DNA from: an uncultured Clostridia bacterium
Lineage (GTDB): Bacteria > Bacillota > Clostridia > Lachnospirales > Lachnospiraceae
Assembly (NCBI GenBank): GCA_947174885.1
Contig: CAMWKO010000009.1
Coordinates: 30,836-94,835 of the forward strand
DNA: 64,000 nt
Reading direction: 5' to 3'
The notes beneath the pieces were generated by a model that saw only the letters and a program-made list of their open reading frames with translations, was not told the origin of the DNA and ran no database searches. Position 1 is the first letter of the stretch, and each line of letters begins with the position of its first letter. Position numbers and translations under genes: made by a program. Positions 1 through 8,799 of this stretch are shown here, one piece after another.

Positions 1-90
1 GAAAGTGATTATTTTTGGCTTGAAAGAAATTTTGGTAGTACGGTTGAAGAAACAATGTTAACAGTTGCAAAGCACTTTGGTTTAGAATAA
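1..90 (+). CDS. C-terminal end of an unidentified protein (cut by window edge)
   Basis: The first 29 codons are open and end in TAA at 88-90. The visible tail is short and acidic-aromatic (starts ESDYFWLERN, ends HFGLE). No family can be recognised from this length. The frame is continuous from base 1, so the gene starts outside the window. Confidence 0.5.
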   Translation, partial: ESDYFWLERNFGSTVEETMLTVAKHFGLE

Positions 91-154
91 GTGGTTAATT
101 CAAAATGAGAGAATTATCTCGCTTTCAAGATTTCAAATTATGGAGGTAAATGTA

Positions 155-481
155 ATGAATGATTTTAGTATAAATGAAATGCAGGAAATGCAAAGAACCC
201 TTCAAGATAAGTATAAAGATAAATGGGAACCTATTTGTCCGGAAACAGGAAAAAACAAGATGCTTTGGATGATTGGTGAAATAGGTGAAGTAATTGATAT
301 TGTTAAAAAGCATGGAGGAACAAAGGTTGCTACCGATATTGATTTAAGAAAAGAACTTGTTGAGGAATTAGCAGATGTTCTTATGTATTATAACGATATA
401 ATGTTATGCTACAACATAACTGCGGATGAACTAAAACAAGTATATATTGAAAAATTTCAAAAAAATATGAATCGCTGGTAA
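155..481 (+). CDS. MazG-like nucleotide pyrophosphohydrolase
   Basis: A protein of 108 residues. It carries the two helices of the MazG/all-alpha NTP pyrophosphatase fold: GEIGEV followed after about 25 residues by EELADVLMY, which together give the acidic EExxE...ExxD magnesium-binding signature. The family hydrolyses nucleoside triphosphates to monophosphates and is used in house-cleaning of the nucleotide pool. An upstream ATG at 140 exists, but the GGAGG at 142-146 lies 8 bases before the ATG at 155, so 155 is chosen. The exact substrate cannot be told from sequence. It stands alone, with no operon partner. Confidence 0.75.
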   Translation: MNDFSINEMQEMQRTLQDKYKDKWEPICPETGKNKMLWMIGEIGEVIDIVKKHGGTKVATDIDLRKELVEELADVLMYYNDIMLCYNITADELKQVYIEKFQKNMNRW

Positions 482-500
482 ATTTTGGACTGCCAAAGGT

Positions 501-538
501 GTTGGGATATTCCAAAAAGGTTGGGATATTCTAAAAAG
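501..538. repeat. Two tandem 19-bp direct repeats in an intergenic gap
   Basis: The unit GTTGGGATATTCCAAAAAG at 501-519 is repeated at 520-538 with one change (C to T), and a third partial copy starts at 539. It lies between the MazG-like gene and the SGNH hydrolase. It could be a binding site for a repeat-recognising regulator or simple slippage; nothing else is seen in the gap. Confidence 0.6.
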
Positions 539-682
539 GTTATAACATTTTGTCCATTGAATTGGGTGTTCACAAGGTATTTACTTTATAAGAATTTACA
601 TAAATAACTATAAAGATTTATAAGACGAATTACATCTATATAATCAAAAAAATATGTAGCAAAAATGAAGTTGAGGTGACAT

Positions 683-1261
683 ATGAGGAGAATATTAATG
701 TTAGGCAACAGCTATACGTTTTGTAATAACATGCCGGATATGCTGGCAGAGATACTTGATTGTGAGGTGGTTGCACATACCAGAGGCGGGGCCAGACTTG
801 CAGAGCAGTTAAATCCAAATACGAAAATGGGAGCAGAGACACAGAGGGCTTTGAAAGAGGAAAAATGGGATTACGTTGTTCTTCAGGAAATGAGTAATGG
901 ACCGATTACTGCTAAGAAAAGCTTCTTGAAGAGTGTTTCAGAGCTTTGTAATCAAATCAGACAGAACGGAGCAGTTCCGGTCTTATATGCTACATGGGCT
1001 TATAAGAGAGGTGGAAAACAGATGGAAACTATGGACTGCGATTATGAGCAAATGTACAGGATGATATATGATGCTTATCATGAAGCCGCCAAGGAAAATC
1101 ACGCCCTGATAGCTAATGTGGGTAAGAGATTTTATGAATTATCAGAAACTACAGATTTGTATATACATGACGGAAGTCATCCGACAAAACATGGTTCTAT
1201 GATTATTGCAGAAACAATTGCAAAGACAATCAGGAAACATATTGAAACTGAGAAGCTTTAA
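683..1261 (+). CDS. SGNH/GDSL-type hydrolase, DUF4886-like
   Basis: A 192-residue protein without a signal peptide, so probably cytoplasmic. The N-terminal GNSYT (Ser10) matches block I of SGNH hydrolases with Asn in place of Asp, as in the DUF4886 branch. DGSHP near the C-terminus supplies the catalytic Asp163 and His166, and VVLQEMSN (about 65-72) fits the region carrying the oxyanion residue. The family are esterases or deacetylases acting on small acylated substrates; the substrate here is unknown. GAGGTG stands close before the ATG. A strong bidirectional terminator follows at once. Confidence 0.75.
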   Translation: MRRILMLGNSYTFCNNMPDMLAEILDCEVVAHTRGGARLAEQLNPNTKMGAETQRALKEEKWDYVVLQEMSNGPITAKKSFLKSVSELCNQIRQNGAVPVLYATWAYKRGGKQMETMDCDYEQMYRMIYDAYHEAAKENHALIANVGKRFYELSETTDLYIHDGSHPTKHGSMIIAETIAKTIRKHIETEKL

Positions 1262-1275
1262 AAACAATATAAAAA

Positions 1276-1310
1276 GGACAGATGCAGATTACTCCTGCAT
1301 CTGTCCCTTT
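1276..1310. terminator. Bidirectional rho-independent terminator
   Basis: A 12-bp perfect stem, GGACAGATGCAG at 1276-1287 and its complement at 1295-1306, encloses a 7-base loop. A-rich sequence lies on the left and TTTT on the right. It separates the convergent SGNH gene (+) and GNAT gene (-) and can serve both. Confidence 0.9.
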
Positions 1311-1332
1311 TATACTTTCAGAATTTACAATA

Positions 1333-1896
1333 TTATTTTTTCAGGACATAATAATCCGTATAAGCTTTTTGATCATGGCTGCCTATCAGCTTTTCATCAC
1401 TGGCTGTAAAACCCAAATGCTCTACTGCAGATTTTCGCTCCAAAGCAGAAGGTACGACCTTTGTGGCAACTATCTCACAGTCAAACAATTCAAATGTTTG
1501 TGGAGTGATTAAGGACAGTATTTCAAGGATATTTTCCCTGTACTCATAATCGCTTCTCAAATCCAGTCTCAGCAGACCGCAGTTATTAAAATAATCATCT
1601 GCGTGGCGGTTAAACAATTCAATTGTTCCGATTACATGATTAATATCTTTGTCAATAATTGACCAGCGAACAAATCCCTTTCTGTCATATTCCCATTTCC
1701 ATGCCTCTATCATCCCTTGCACATGTTCTAATAATGTACAATGGAAATCTCCGTCACAATTATCACTGTTAAAAATCGGTAAAGCTTTTTCATCAGAATA
1801 CACCAGAAGCAAATCGGGTGCATCTTCGGCTTCAATAAACCTTAGAAGATACTTTTCGTTTTCATATACGGGACATTTTTCATATGGACTAACCAT
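1333..1896 (-). CDS. GNAT-family N-acetyltransferase, RimJ/RimL-like
   Basis: A 187-residue protein with the overall pattern of the RimJ/RimL branch of GNAT acetyltransferases: an N-terminal LRFIEAED segment, the central strand VIGTIELFNRHAD, the acidic strand GLLRLDL, a long helix, and a C-terminal ...AVEHLGFTASDE. The family transfers acetyl from acetyl-CoA to an amino group of a protein or small molecule. The acetyl-CoA loop (usually Q/RxxGxG/A) is poorly conserved: the equivalent place reads SDYEYREN. Activity is therefore less sure than the fold. The R1 repeats lie in its upstream region. Confidence 0.65.
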   Translation of the reverse strand: MVSPYEKCPVYENEKYLLRFIEAEDAPDLLLVYSDEKALPIFNSDNCDGDFHCTLLEHVQGMIEAWKWEYDRKGFVRWSIIDKDINHVIGTIELFNRHADDYFNNCGLLRLDLRSDYEYRENILEILSLITPQTFELFDCEIVATKVVPSALERKSAVEHLGFTASDEKLIGSHDQKAYTDYYVLKK

Positions 1897-1935
1897 TATG
1901 ACACCTCCAATTTTATTTTTATAATACTATGTAAG

Positions 1936-2114
1936 TGCGGATATTATATAATAAGCACAGCTTATGATTATCTGCAGTCGCCAAATGTAAGTGTAAACCC
2001 TTACACTTGGCTCGTTGCGGATATTATATCATAAGCACAGCTTATGATTATCCGCAGTCGCCAAATGAGTGCGTAAACACTCTCACTTGGCTCGTTGCCT
2101 ACATTATATCATAA
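1936..2114 (-). repeat. R1 structured repeat: two tandem 80-bp copies plus a partial third
   Basis: The unit runs 1936-2015 and 2016-2095 and begins again at 2096-2114. On the minus strand each unit reads GGCAACGAG or a close variant, then a hairpin CCAAGTG...TTTA...CATTTGG, then GACTGC, then a second hairpin ATCATAAGC/GCTTATGAT, then TATAAT. A third copy in opposite orientation lies at 40569-40660. Copies differ in both arms of hairpin 1 at once (GTA/TAC in two copies, GAG/CTC in the other), so base pairing is kept. No coding capacity is seen. Orientation is sense to the GNAT gene downstream on the minus strand. Confidence 0.8.
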
Positions 2115-2134
2115 CCATATACGACAACTGTATG

Positions 2135-3049
2135 TCATAGTTTTTTATATAGAGAAATAATTTTTTCGGCTGATTCCAACAGTCGCATACGGATTTTTTT
2201 CGGTTTGATTACCTCGACATTATCGCCCAATGATAACAGTGTTCCAATCCATAACTGCTCATTTTCAACCACGGTTGCTTCCATTAAGATATCACCATTT
2301 GGGAATTCCTGTTTTACAGTTCCGTTAAGATATTCAATAACCCGTGATTTTGCTTTCTCTTTGCATTTTATAAGTATTTTGGTATATTGGCGGGAATCTG
2401 TTTTGTCGTTTTTTTTCAAAATAGTGTTCGCAGATTCATGTTCCTTTTTAAAAGGCTTATCTGTAATTTTTAAATTGTTCATCCGTATAAGCTTATATGT
2501 ACGGTAATCATTTTTTACGTTAGAATAAGCAAGAAGATACCAGGCATACCATCTATATATGACAGCAATCGGCTCTACAATATGTGTACGTGTTTCGTTG
2601 TTATTGTTTGTATATGTGAAAGAAACTGCATGTTTTTCAAGTACAGCATTTTGCAGCAGATTCAGAGTAACCTGATCACCTTCACGCAAAACGGAAAAAT
2701 CTAAGATTATACCATTATCGTTTGGTTTCGACACATGGGATATTTTTTCCAGTGTAAGTTTTGCTTTTGGATCTCTGATGGCTGATACTAACCCTTCAAG
2801 TGCTGTCATAATATATGAATAGTCGTCCATAGTGGCAAATTCGCTATCAAGCTTAAATCCGTCAGATATTTCATATCCTCCTGTTGCTCCGGTAGCTGAA
2901 ATAATCGGGATTCCTGCAAGACACAGAGAATCAATATCCCTTTGGATTGTTCTGGGTGATACCTCGAAATAATTTGCCAGTTCACTTGCGGAGGTTCTTC
3001 CGTGATTCATAAGATATAATGTGATAGCCAAAAGTCGTTCAGTTTTCAT
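2135..3049 (-). CDS. YafY-type transcriptional regulator with WYL domain
   Basis: A 304-residue protein. Residues 1-57 form a DeoR/HTH_11-type winged helix (SASELANYFEVSPRTIQRDI is the helix-turn-helix). The middle carries a WYL domain with the diagnostic run RWYAWYLLAYS followed by YRTYKLIRM, and the C-terminus has the usual WYL-associated extension. Such proteins bind a ligand or nucleic acid through WYL and control nearby genes. The likely partner is the GNAT gene at 3081-3518, which is transcribed towards it, or its own gene. It is a paralogue of the regulator at 33746-34642. Confidence 0.85.
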   Translation of the reverse strand: MKTERLLAITLYLMNHGRTSASELANYFEVSPRTIQRDIDSLCLAGIPIISATGATGGYEISDGFKLDSEFATMDDYSYIMTALEGLVSAIRDPKAKLTLEKISHVSKPNDNGIILDFSVLREGDQVTLNLLQNAVLEKHAVSFTYTNNNNETRTHIVEPIAVIYRWYAWYLLAYSNVKNDYRTYKLIRMNNLKITDKPFKKEHESANTILKKNDKTDSRQYTKILIKCKEKAKSRVIEYLNGTVKQEFPNGDILMEATVVENEQLWIGTLLSLGDNVEVIKPKKIRMRLLESAEKIISLYKKL

Positions 3050-3080
3050 TTGTTTCTCCTAATGTTTAAATTGGAATTTG

Positions 3081-3518
3081 TTAATCATTTACACGAACCA
3101 TACATACTACCTTACATTCTTCAAATCCATATTTTTTATATAGGTTTACTGCATCTTTTGTTTTCAACAAACCATTTATTCCCGATAATTTATCTTCATG
3201 TAAAACAATCCACTCCACTATTTTTTTACCAAGACCTTTTCCGCGAAATTCTTCATCAATGTAAACATCGCTCAAATAATAAACCGTAGAATAATCTGTT
3301 ATAACTCTGGCAAATCCAACCAGTCGTTCAGAATTTACTTCAAAAATTGCATAATTTAATGAATGGCTGATTGCCTTCTGAGTGGCTAACTCACTTCTAT
3401 CTTTTGCCCAATATGCCTTTTTTAGCAATTCATGTATATCATGACATTTATTCCTTATAATTGTTTGATCATCAGTCATATAAAACTCATTAAAATATTG
3501 TAACATATTTCTCTCCAT
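3081..3518 (-). CDS. GNAT-family N-acetyltransferase
   Basis: A 145-residue protein with a clear acetyl-CoA binding motif A, RGKGLGKKIVEWIV, preceded by the strand YYLSDVYIDEEF and followed by the C-terminal AVNLYKKYGFEECK. This is the compact single-domain GNAT form. The substrate is unknown. The gene lies just upstream of and co-directional with the WYL regulator, with 31 bases between them, so the two may be co-transcribed. Confidence 0.8.
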   Translation of the reverse strand: MERNMLQYFNEFYMTDDQTIIRNKCHDIHELLKKAYWAKDRSELATQKAISHSLNYAIFEVNSERLVGFARVITDYSTVYYLSDVYIDEEFRGKGLGKKIVEWIVLHEDKLSGINGLLKTKDAVNLYKKYGFEECKVVCMVRVND

Positions 3519-3641
3519 TAAATTTAATATTTATAGTATAAATTATGGTCTATAAAGATTCAACGGAAAATGCTGAATATTAACAAGAATCCATATCGTT
3601 GTTATAAAAATTATTAAAATATGACAAAATAAAATTTGCTA

Positions 3642-3672
3642 TTGACTCCTACGTTGCGTAATAGTTTATTGT
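3642..3672 (+). promoter_or_regulatory. MerR-type promoter with 19-bp spacer
   Basis: The -35 box TTGACT (3642-3647) and the -10 box TATTGT (3667-3672) are 19 bp apart, the over-long spacing typical of promoters activated by MerR proteins. The spacer holds the dyad ACG-TTG-CGT. It stands immediately before the MerR gene, so autoregulation is likely. Confidence 0.65.
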
Positions 3673-3699
3673 ATAATTACACGGAAGGAGGAACCGACA

Positions 3700-4443
3700 A
3701 TGATGACTGTAAATGAAGTAAGTAAATTGACAGGAGTGAGTATACGCACTCTGCAATATTATGACAAAATCGGACTGCTGAAACCAACCGAATATTCACA
3801 GTCCGGATACCGCCTGTATGACGATACGGCTTTGGAAATACTACAGCAGATTTTACTGTTTAAAGAATTAGAGTTTCCTCTAAAAGAAATCAAAGAAATT
3901 ATATCAGGACCGGATTTTAACCAAGATAAGGCATTGGAACAGCAGATTACACTGCTGACCATGAAAAAAGAACATCTGGAGAACCTGATTAACTTTGCCC
4001 GTGGAATAAAGCTTATAGGAGTGAAAGGAGTGAAGAAAATGGATTTTTCTGTATTTGATACTAAAAAAATTGATGAGTATGCAAAGCAGGCAAAGGAACA
4101 GTGGGGAAAGACGCCTGAACATAAAGAATTTGAAGAAAAAGCCCAAAACAGAACCAAAGAAGAAGAACAGGTTATTTTGGAAAGGTTTTGGCAGATATTC
4201 CTTGACTTTGGAAAATTAAAGGCTCTTAAACCGGAAGCTACCGATGTCCAAAACAATGTTAAAAAATTACAGGATTATATCACGGATAATTTTTATAAAT
4301 GCTCGAAGGATACTCTTTTGGGACTTGGTCAGATGTATGCAAGTGGCGGGGATTTTACAACTAATATTGATAATGCTGCCGGAAAGGGAACAGCGGAGTT
4401 TGTAGCTGAAGCCATTAGGATTTATTGTGGCAGGACAAATTGA
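3700..4443 (+). CDS. MerR-family regulator with TipAS antibiotic-binding domain
   Basis: A 247-residue protein. Residues 1-70 are a MerR winged helix (TVNEVSKLTGVSIRTLQYYDKIGLLKP). A dimerisation coiled coil spans about 75-105. Residues about 120-245 form the TipAS domain, recognisable by EQWGKTPEH, a long charged helix, YITDNFYKCSKDTLLGLGQMY and FVAEAIRIYC. TipA-type regulators bind thiopeptide or other hydrophobic drugs and activate their own promoter. A strong GGAGG precedes the ATG at 3700; the next codon is also ATG. There is no efflux gene beside it, so its target may be only itself or a distant gene. Confidence 0.85.
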   Translation: MMTVNEVSKLTGVSIRTLQYYDKIGLLKPTEYSQSGYRLYDDTALEILQQILLFKELEFPLKEIKEIISGPDFNQDKALEQQITLLTMKKEHLENLINFARGIKLIGVKGVKKMDFSVFDTKKIDEYAKQAKEQWGKTPEHKEFEEKAQNRTKEEEQVILERFWQIFLDFGKLKALKPEATDVQNNVKKLQDYITDNFYKCSKDTLLGLGQMYASGGDFTTNIDNAAGKGTAEFVAEAIRIYCGRTN

Positions 4444-4501
4444 GTGATTAAAGAAAATTTTAAAATTATTAGCAGAATCAGAAATAATTTATAATGTGAA
4501 C

Positions 4502-4530
4502 AGGCATTGGGATAATTTATCCTGATGCCT
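4502..4530 (+). terminator. Probable terminator hairpin after the MerR gene
   Basis: A 14-bp hairpin, AGGCATTGGGATAA paired with TTATCCTGATGCCT, contains two G-T wobbles and a single unpaired central base. Only a weak T run follows. The rest of the 286-base gap to the next gene shows nothing recognisable. Confidence 0.6.
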
Positions 4531-4729
4531 TTAAATGATAAAAATAATGAAGCTTAAGTTTTAATATTTATTGAAAAACAGTAACAAATAATGTTAGAAT
4601 ATCAGATATAATTCTTGAAACTGTTGAAAATAGACGAAGAAAGCAATTATATCCTGAGACAGTAACAGATATTTAAGAAAATTAATCAGTGCCTCATAAG
4701 AAAAAGAATCGGCAGAAAGGAAACAGTCA

Positions 4730-5749
4730 ATGGATTTTGTTAAAATCATGAATTCGGGTGAATATGATTTTTTAAGGAATAATAAAAGACTTGGAAAACG
4801 GATAATTCTTATGGGACTTGGCGGAAGCTATGCCTATGGAACTAATAATGAAAATAGCGATATTGATTTTAGGGGAATTACGCTAAATCTGCCATCTGAC
4901 CTGTTGGGACTGACGGAATTTGAGCAATATGAGGATGAAAATACAGATACTGTTATTTACTCTTTTAATAAGATTGTAAGGCTTCTCTTGGAGTGTAATC
5001 CAAATACAATAGAGCTGTTAGGTTTGGATGAGGAGCAGTACCTGATAAAAACAGTACTGGGGCAGGAACTGCTTAATAATAAAAGTTTGTTTTTGTCAAA
5101 GAGAGCTGCAAAGTCCTTTGGCGGATATGCAAGTGCCCAGCTTAGACGATTACAGAATGCTATTGCCAGAGATTCTATGCCACAGCAGGAGCGGGAGCAG
5201 CATATTTATAATTCAGTGAAGAATACTTTAGAGGATTTCAGACGAAAGAATGAAATGTTTGACAAAGGTAATATAAATATATACATAGATGAATCGGATA
5301 ATCCGAATTTCAAGACAGAAATATTTATAGATGCGGAATATAAACATTTGCCATTAAGAGATTACGAAAAAATGTTAGGCGCCATGAATAATGTTATTAG
5401 AGAGTATGACAGGATTGGTAAGCGCAATAAGAAGAAAGATGATAATCATTTAAATAAACATGCAATGCACCTGATACGACTATTTATGATGGCGATTGAT
5501 ATACTGGAAAAAGGTGAAATAAGAACTCACAGAACTGATGATTTGGAATTGTTAAAAAGCATAAGACGCGGTGATTTTCAAAAAGAAGATAAAACATTTT
5601 CAAAGGAATTTTATGATATGCTGTCTGATTATGAGAACAGATTGGAGATTGCAACACGGAATACAGAATTACAGGACAATCCCGATATGCAAAAGGTCGG
5701 GGAATTTGTTGAATATGTGAACAGAAGAGCGATAGAAGGTGATTTTTAG
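4730..5749 (+). CDS. RlaP-like nucleotidyltransferase domain protein (first of pair)
   Basis: A 339-residue protein. The N-terminus has the polymerase-beta nucleotidyltransferase signature: GLGGSYAYGT with Gly32-Ser33 and the metal-binding pair Asp44-x-Asp46 in SDIDFRG. It resembles the RlaP family (predicted nucleotidyltransferases, some linked to RNA ligases). The C-terminal half is helical and charged. It overlaps by one base the start of a second, shorter member of the family, so the two are translationally coupled. The substrate is unknown; transfer of a nucleotide to RNA, protein or a small molecule is possible. Confidence 0.75.
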   Translation: MDFVKIMNSGEYDFLRNNKRLGKRIILMGLGGSYAYGTNNENSDIDFRGITLNLPSDLLGLTEFEQYEDENTDTVIYSFNKIVRLLLECNPNTIELLGLDEEQYLIKTVLGQELLNNKSLFLSKRAAKSFGGYASAQLRRLQNAIARDSMPQQEREQHIYNSVKNTLEDFRRKNEMFDKGNINIYIDESDNPNFKTEIFIDAEYKHLPLRDYEKMLGAMNNVIREYDRIGKRNKKKDDNHLNKHAMHLIRLFMMAIDILEKGEIRTHRTDDLELLKSIRRGDFQKEDKTFSKEFYDMLSDYENRLEIATRNTELQDNPDMQKVGEFVEYVNRRAIEGDF

Positions 5750-6516
5750 TGAAGGATATGAAAAAGGAAATATTAGACAGACTTGAAGAAATAGAGAAGA
5801 AGGAAAATGTTAAAATTATTTATGCAGTTGAGTCAGGAAGCAGAGCATGGGGTGTTGAATCGCCGGATAGTGATTATGATGTAAGATTTGTTTATGTAAG
5901 AAAAAAAGAGGACTATTTAAAAATTAATGAAATGAGAGATGTTATTGAGTGGCAGCTTGACGAAATATTGGACATTAATGGCTGGGATTTGAAAAAAACG
6001 CTTGTCCAGTTTCATAAAGGAAATGCAACTCTTTTTGAGTGGGCGAATTCACCCGTTGTTTACAGGACAACAACTGAATGGGAGGAAATATATAAGAGCT
6101 GTAAACAGTTTTTTTCCGTAAAAACATCACTTTATCATTACTATGGAACAGCAAACAGTACTTTCAGGCAGTATTTACAAGGGGATGAGGTAAAGTATAA
6201 AAAATACATTTATGCACTCAGACCAATTCTGGCGTGTAAGTATATTGAAAATAACCGCACTGTTCCACCGGTGAAATTCAGTGATTTGCTTAAGCAAAAT
6301 CTTCCAAAAGAGCTATCGGAGGAGATAGAGGAGATGCTTGCAATAAAGTTAAAAAGTGATGAAAAAGACATGAATCCGAAAATGCCTGTAATTCAAAAGT
6401 ACATAGAGGATGAAATTGTAAGATACGAGCAGATTTCAAAGAATATGGAGGATGACAGAAATCCGGATTGGGAAGTACTGAATAAAACATTCTTAAAGGT
6501 GTTGCTGGTAGAATAA
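5749..6516 (+). CDS. RlaP-like nucleotidyltransferase (second of pair)
   Basis: A 255-residue protein. AVESGSRAWGVESPDSDYDVRF contains the family motif with Gly30-Ser31 and Asp42-x-Asp44. The start is a GTG at 5749 overlapping the TAG of the previous gene (TAGTG). AGAAGG upstream is at good distance for this GTG, whereas the ATG at 5758 has no spaced ribosome site. Its catalytic domain resembles the first gene, but the C-terminal part differs, so it is a divergent paralogue and not a recent duplicate. The stop codon touches the R2 repeat array. Confidence 0.75.
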   Translation: MKDMKKEILDRLEEIEKKENVKIIYAVESGSRAWGVESPDSDYDVRFVYVRKKEDYLKINEMRDVIEWQLDEILDINGWDLKKTLVQFHKGNATLFEWANSPVVYRTTTEWEEIYKSCKQFFSVKTSLYHYYGTANSTFRQYLQGDEVKYKKYIYALRPILACKYIENNRTVPPVKFSDLLKQNLPKELSEEIEEMLAIKLKSDEKDMNPKMPVIQKYIEDEIVRYEQISKNMEDDRNPDWEVLNKTFLKVLLVE

Positions 6517-6762
6517 CACCGAGTTGGGAAACAACTCGGTGTGCCTCGTGCATAAAATCTGCGATTTTATCCATGAGGCTGTAGTGATAGAGGGAATTTA
6601 ACACCGAGTTGGGAAGCAACTCGGTGTGCCTCGTGCATAAAATCCGTGATTTTATCCATGAGGCTGTAGTGATAGAGAAATTTAACACCGAGTTGAGAAA
6701 CAACTCGGTGTGTCTCGTGCATAAAATCCGTGATTTTATCCATGAGACTGTAGTGATAGAGG
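6516..6762 (+). repeat. R2 structured repeat: three tandem copies of about 84 bp
   Basis: Units start at 6516, 6601 and 6685. Each has hairpin 1 (ACACCGAGTTG, 5-base loop, CAACTCGGTGT), then hairpin 2 (GCCTCGTG-CATAAAATC, 3-base loop, GATTTTATC-CATGAGGC), then TGTAGTGATAG. The third copy changes both sides of one pair in hairpin 2 (C-G to T-A). A fourth copy lies at 36051. The array fills the gap between the convergent nucleotidyltransferase and chemotaxis genes and may end transcription from both sides. Small open frames across it on both strands are products of the repetition, not genes. Confidence 0.9.
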
Positions 6763-6783
6763 GGGTACATCCATGGAAAACGA

Positions 6784-8766
6784 TTATATGTTGAAATCGT
6801 TGATAGTTTCTCTCAGATTTTTAATACTGTCTAAAACCTCTTCGGTTTCCTTTGATACAGCCTCTCCGTTATATGAAATTTCCTGCAAATTAGCATTTAT
6901 TGTATTGATAACGGTATTTAATTCATGTTGTGTTTTTGTGACATTTTCCAACACGTCATTAATTTCCTGAACAGATACGCGTAATTCTTCTGCTTCTGCA
7001 CCTAAATCATTGCTTACATCTGAATAATAAACAGCATCTGACTGATAGCTGCTGCCCAATTCCTCAAGCTTATCATAATCAGGCATGACAGACTGTTCAA
7101 GAAACTGTACAACACTGTTGCTTTCATCAGAAAGTATCTGCACGCTTTCCAAAACGCTTTCAGTAAGGTCGTTTACTTTATTAATTTCAGCACTTGTAGT
7201 CTGGCTTAGTGATTTTATTTCATCAGCTACTATTGAGAATCCTCTTCCGGCTTCGCCTGCTCTTGCTGCCTCAATAGAAGCATTTAATGCAAGCAGATTT
7301 GTCTGTGAGGCTATTTCCTGTATAGCATTTGACACCTCGGTAATCTTATTAATTACCTGTACACCTGTAATGGCGGCTTCAATTTTTTCACGACTTTCAT
7401 TTGTAATTGAAATTGCATTTTTCCTGTTAATGAGCAGTGCATTAACAAATTCTTTAACTGATTCAGTGATTTCACTTGCTCTTGTTGACATATTTTGTGC
7501 CTGACCGGCAAGCCCATCTACCGATTCCATAATTGCTCGGCAGTTTTCACTGATTTTACCGATACTTTCCGTTTGTGAATTGACAGTTTCTACTGTATCT
7601 ATCATTGTAGAATTAATTTCCGTAATATTATCACTGATACCTGTGACTCCATCTTTTGTACTTGCCATCTTTTCCTTAATAAGTGCAGATTCTTTTTGAG
7701 TCTGTTGGATTGTTGCAATAAAGCGTTCCTCTAACTGACCTATAAGATAGTCAATTTCCTTTACCTCTGATTTTGTTGAAGAAGCAGTATCAGTGCATAT
7801 GATTTTATCTTTAATAAATTTCTTCATCGTATTCATAGGTTTTAGCATTTTGCTTATTGATAAATTTAATATCAGTATAGAAAGGAAAAGAAGAAAAACT
7901 GCCAACAAGACAGGAAATATCAGCTTTTTATGTATTTCACTTTCAATCACACTTTTATTTTCACTTATACCCAATGTCCAGCCTGTTGTATTAATGGTGC
8001 TGACAACACCATATTTTGATATTCCGTCATAATCTGTAAAAGAAGTAACTTCTTTGCTTTTAAGGTCAATATCTACCTTGTCGGTAAGTATTGTATTTCC
8101 CTTTTTATTAGGGAGAAAATCATCATTTATATGTGTAATAACACTATTATCATCTGCCAGAAGAAATGATTGTATATCTGTATCTGTGCTGATTTCTTTT
8201 GTGATTTCAATTAATCTGTCTATAGTAATGTCAGCGAGTACAACCGCCTGTTCGCCATCAATAGTAAGTGGCTCGGCAATACTTACAATCATCTGTCCCG
8301 TTGCAAAATCCACATATGGAGCAGTATAAATTATATCATTATTACTAATAGCCTGTTTCCACCAGTCACGTGTTGTAGGATCAAGATCAAGTGAAGAATG
8401 GTTAGCCGGAAATACACCACCGTCATATCCGAAACAGCAATAATACATAAGAGCATTTTCATTATCTGCAAGGTTCTTTTCAAGATAATTCATAATTTTG
8501 TCTTTATCATCAGCCTTCATATCTGATAATGCAATCTTTATTGTATGGACAATGCTGCCCTCACGTAACAGCCAGCTGTCAATTATCTCTGCATTTTCCT
8601 GTACTTTTTCGGTAAGAAGCTCCTTTGCATTTTGAGTCGTTACCATACTTAATGAAAAGCCGGCGCTTAATGTTATAAAGAGAATAATTAGAATTGTGCA
8701 TATTGAAACAAATGTAAGTATATTCCCTTTTATTGTGCGGTTGAATTTTTTTCTTTTAGAGTCCAT
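6784..8766 (-). CDS. Methyl-accepting chemotaxis protein with dCache-type sensor
   Basis: A 660-residue membrane receptor. TM1 is at about 16-38 and an extracytoplasmic double-Cache-like domain at about 40-280, with the typical [19 protein letters not shown] and GWTLGIS segments. TM2 is at about 283-306, followed by a HAMP-like linker and a long coiled-coil signalling domain. The conserved hairpin tip is present ([20 protein letters not shown], then [14 protein letters not shown]). It would sense a small molecule, often an amino acid or organic acid, and control a CheA kinase located elsewhere. It has no chemotaxis neighbours. An unusual GC-rich leader precedes it. Confidence 0.9.
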   Translation of the reverse strand: MDSKRKKFNRTIKGNILTFVSICTILIILFITLSAGFSLSMVTTQNAKELLTEKVQENAEIIDSWLLREGSIVHTIKIALSDMKADDKDKIMNYLEKNLADNENALMYYCCFGYDGGVFPANHSSLDLDPTTRDWWKQAISNNDIIYTAPYVDFATGQMIVSIAEPLTIDGEQAVVLADITIDRLIEITKEISTDTDIQSFLLADDNSVITHINDDFLPNKKGNTILTDKVDIDLKSKEVTSFTDYDGISKYGVVSTINTTGWTLGISENKSVIESEIHKKLIFPVLLAVFLLFLSILILNLSISKMLKPMNTMKKFIKDKIICTDTASSTKSEVKEIDYLIGQLEERFIATIQQTQKESALIKEKMASTKDGVTGISDNITEINSTMIDTVETVNSQTESIGKISENCRAIMESVDGLAGQAQNMSTRASEITESVKEFVNALLINRKNAISITNESREKIEAAITGVQVINKITEVSNAIQEIASQTNLLALNASIEAARAGEAGRGFSIVADEIKSLSQTTSAEINKVNDLTESVLESVQILSDESNSVVQFLEQSVMPDYDKLEELGSSYQSDAVYYSDVSNDLGAEAEELRVSVQEINDVLENVTKTQHELNTVINTINANLQEISYNGEAVSKETEEVLDSIKNLRETINDFNI

Positions 8767-8799
8767 GATATATCCTCCTCTTTATTAATGTTTAGAAAT

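Noticed and set aside
3759..4256. A 165-residue minus-strand frame opposite the MerR gene
   Set aside because: It is a shadow of a clearly coding TipAS-type MerR gene, rich in Ser/Phe/Ile as antisense frames are, and has no promoter or ribosome site.
6516..6762. CRISPR array
   Set aside because: Units are 84-85 bp, contiguous and nearly identical throughout, with no variable spacers and no cas genes nearby.
6567..6794. Open frames on both strands across the R2 array, giving repetitive peptides
   Set aside because: The frames exist only because the 84-bp unit repeats. They have no ribosome sites and a similar peptide arises from the single copy at 36 kb. They are translations of a non-coding repeat.
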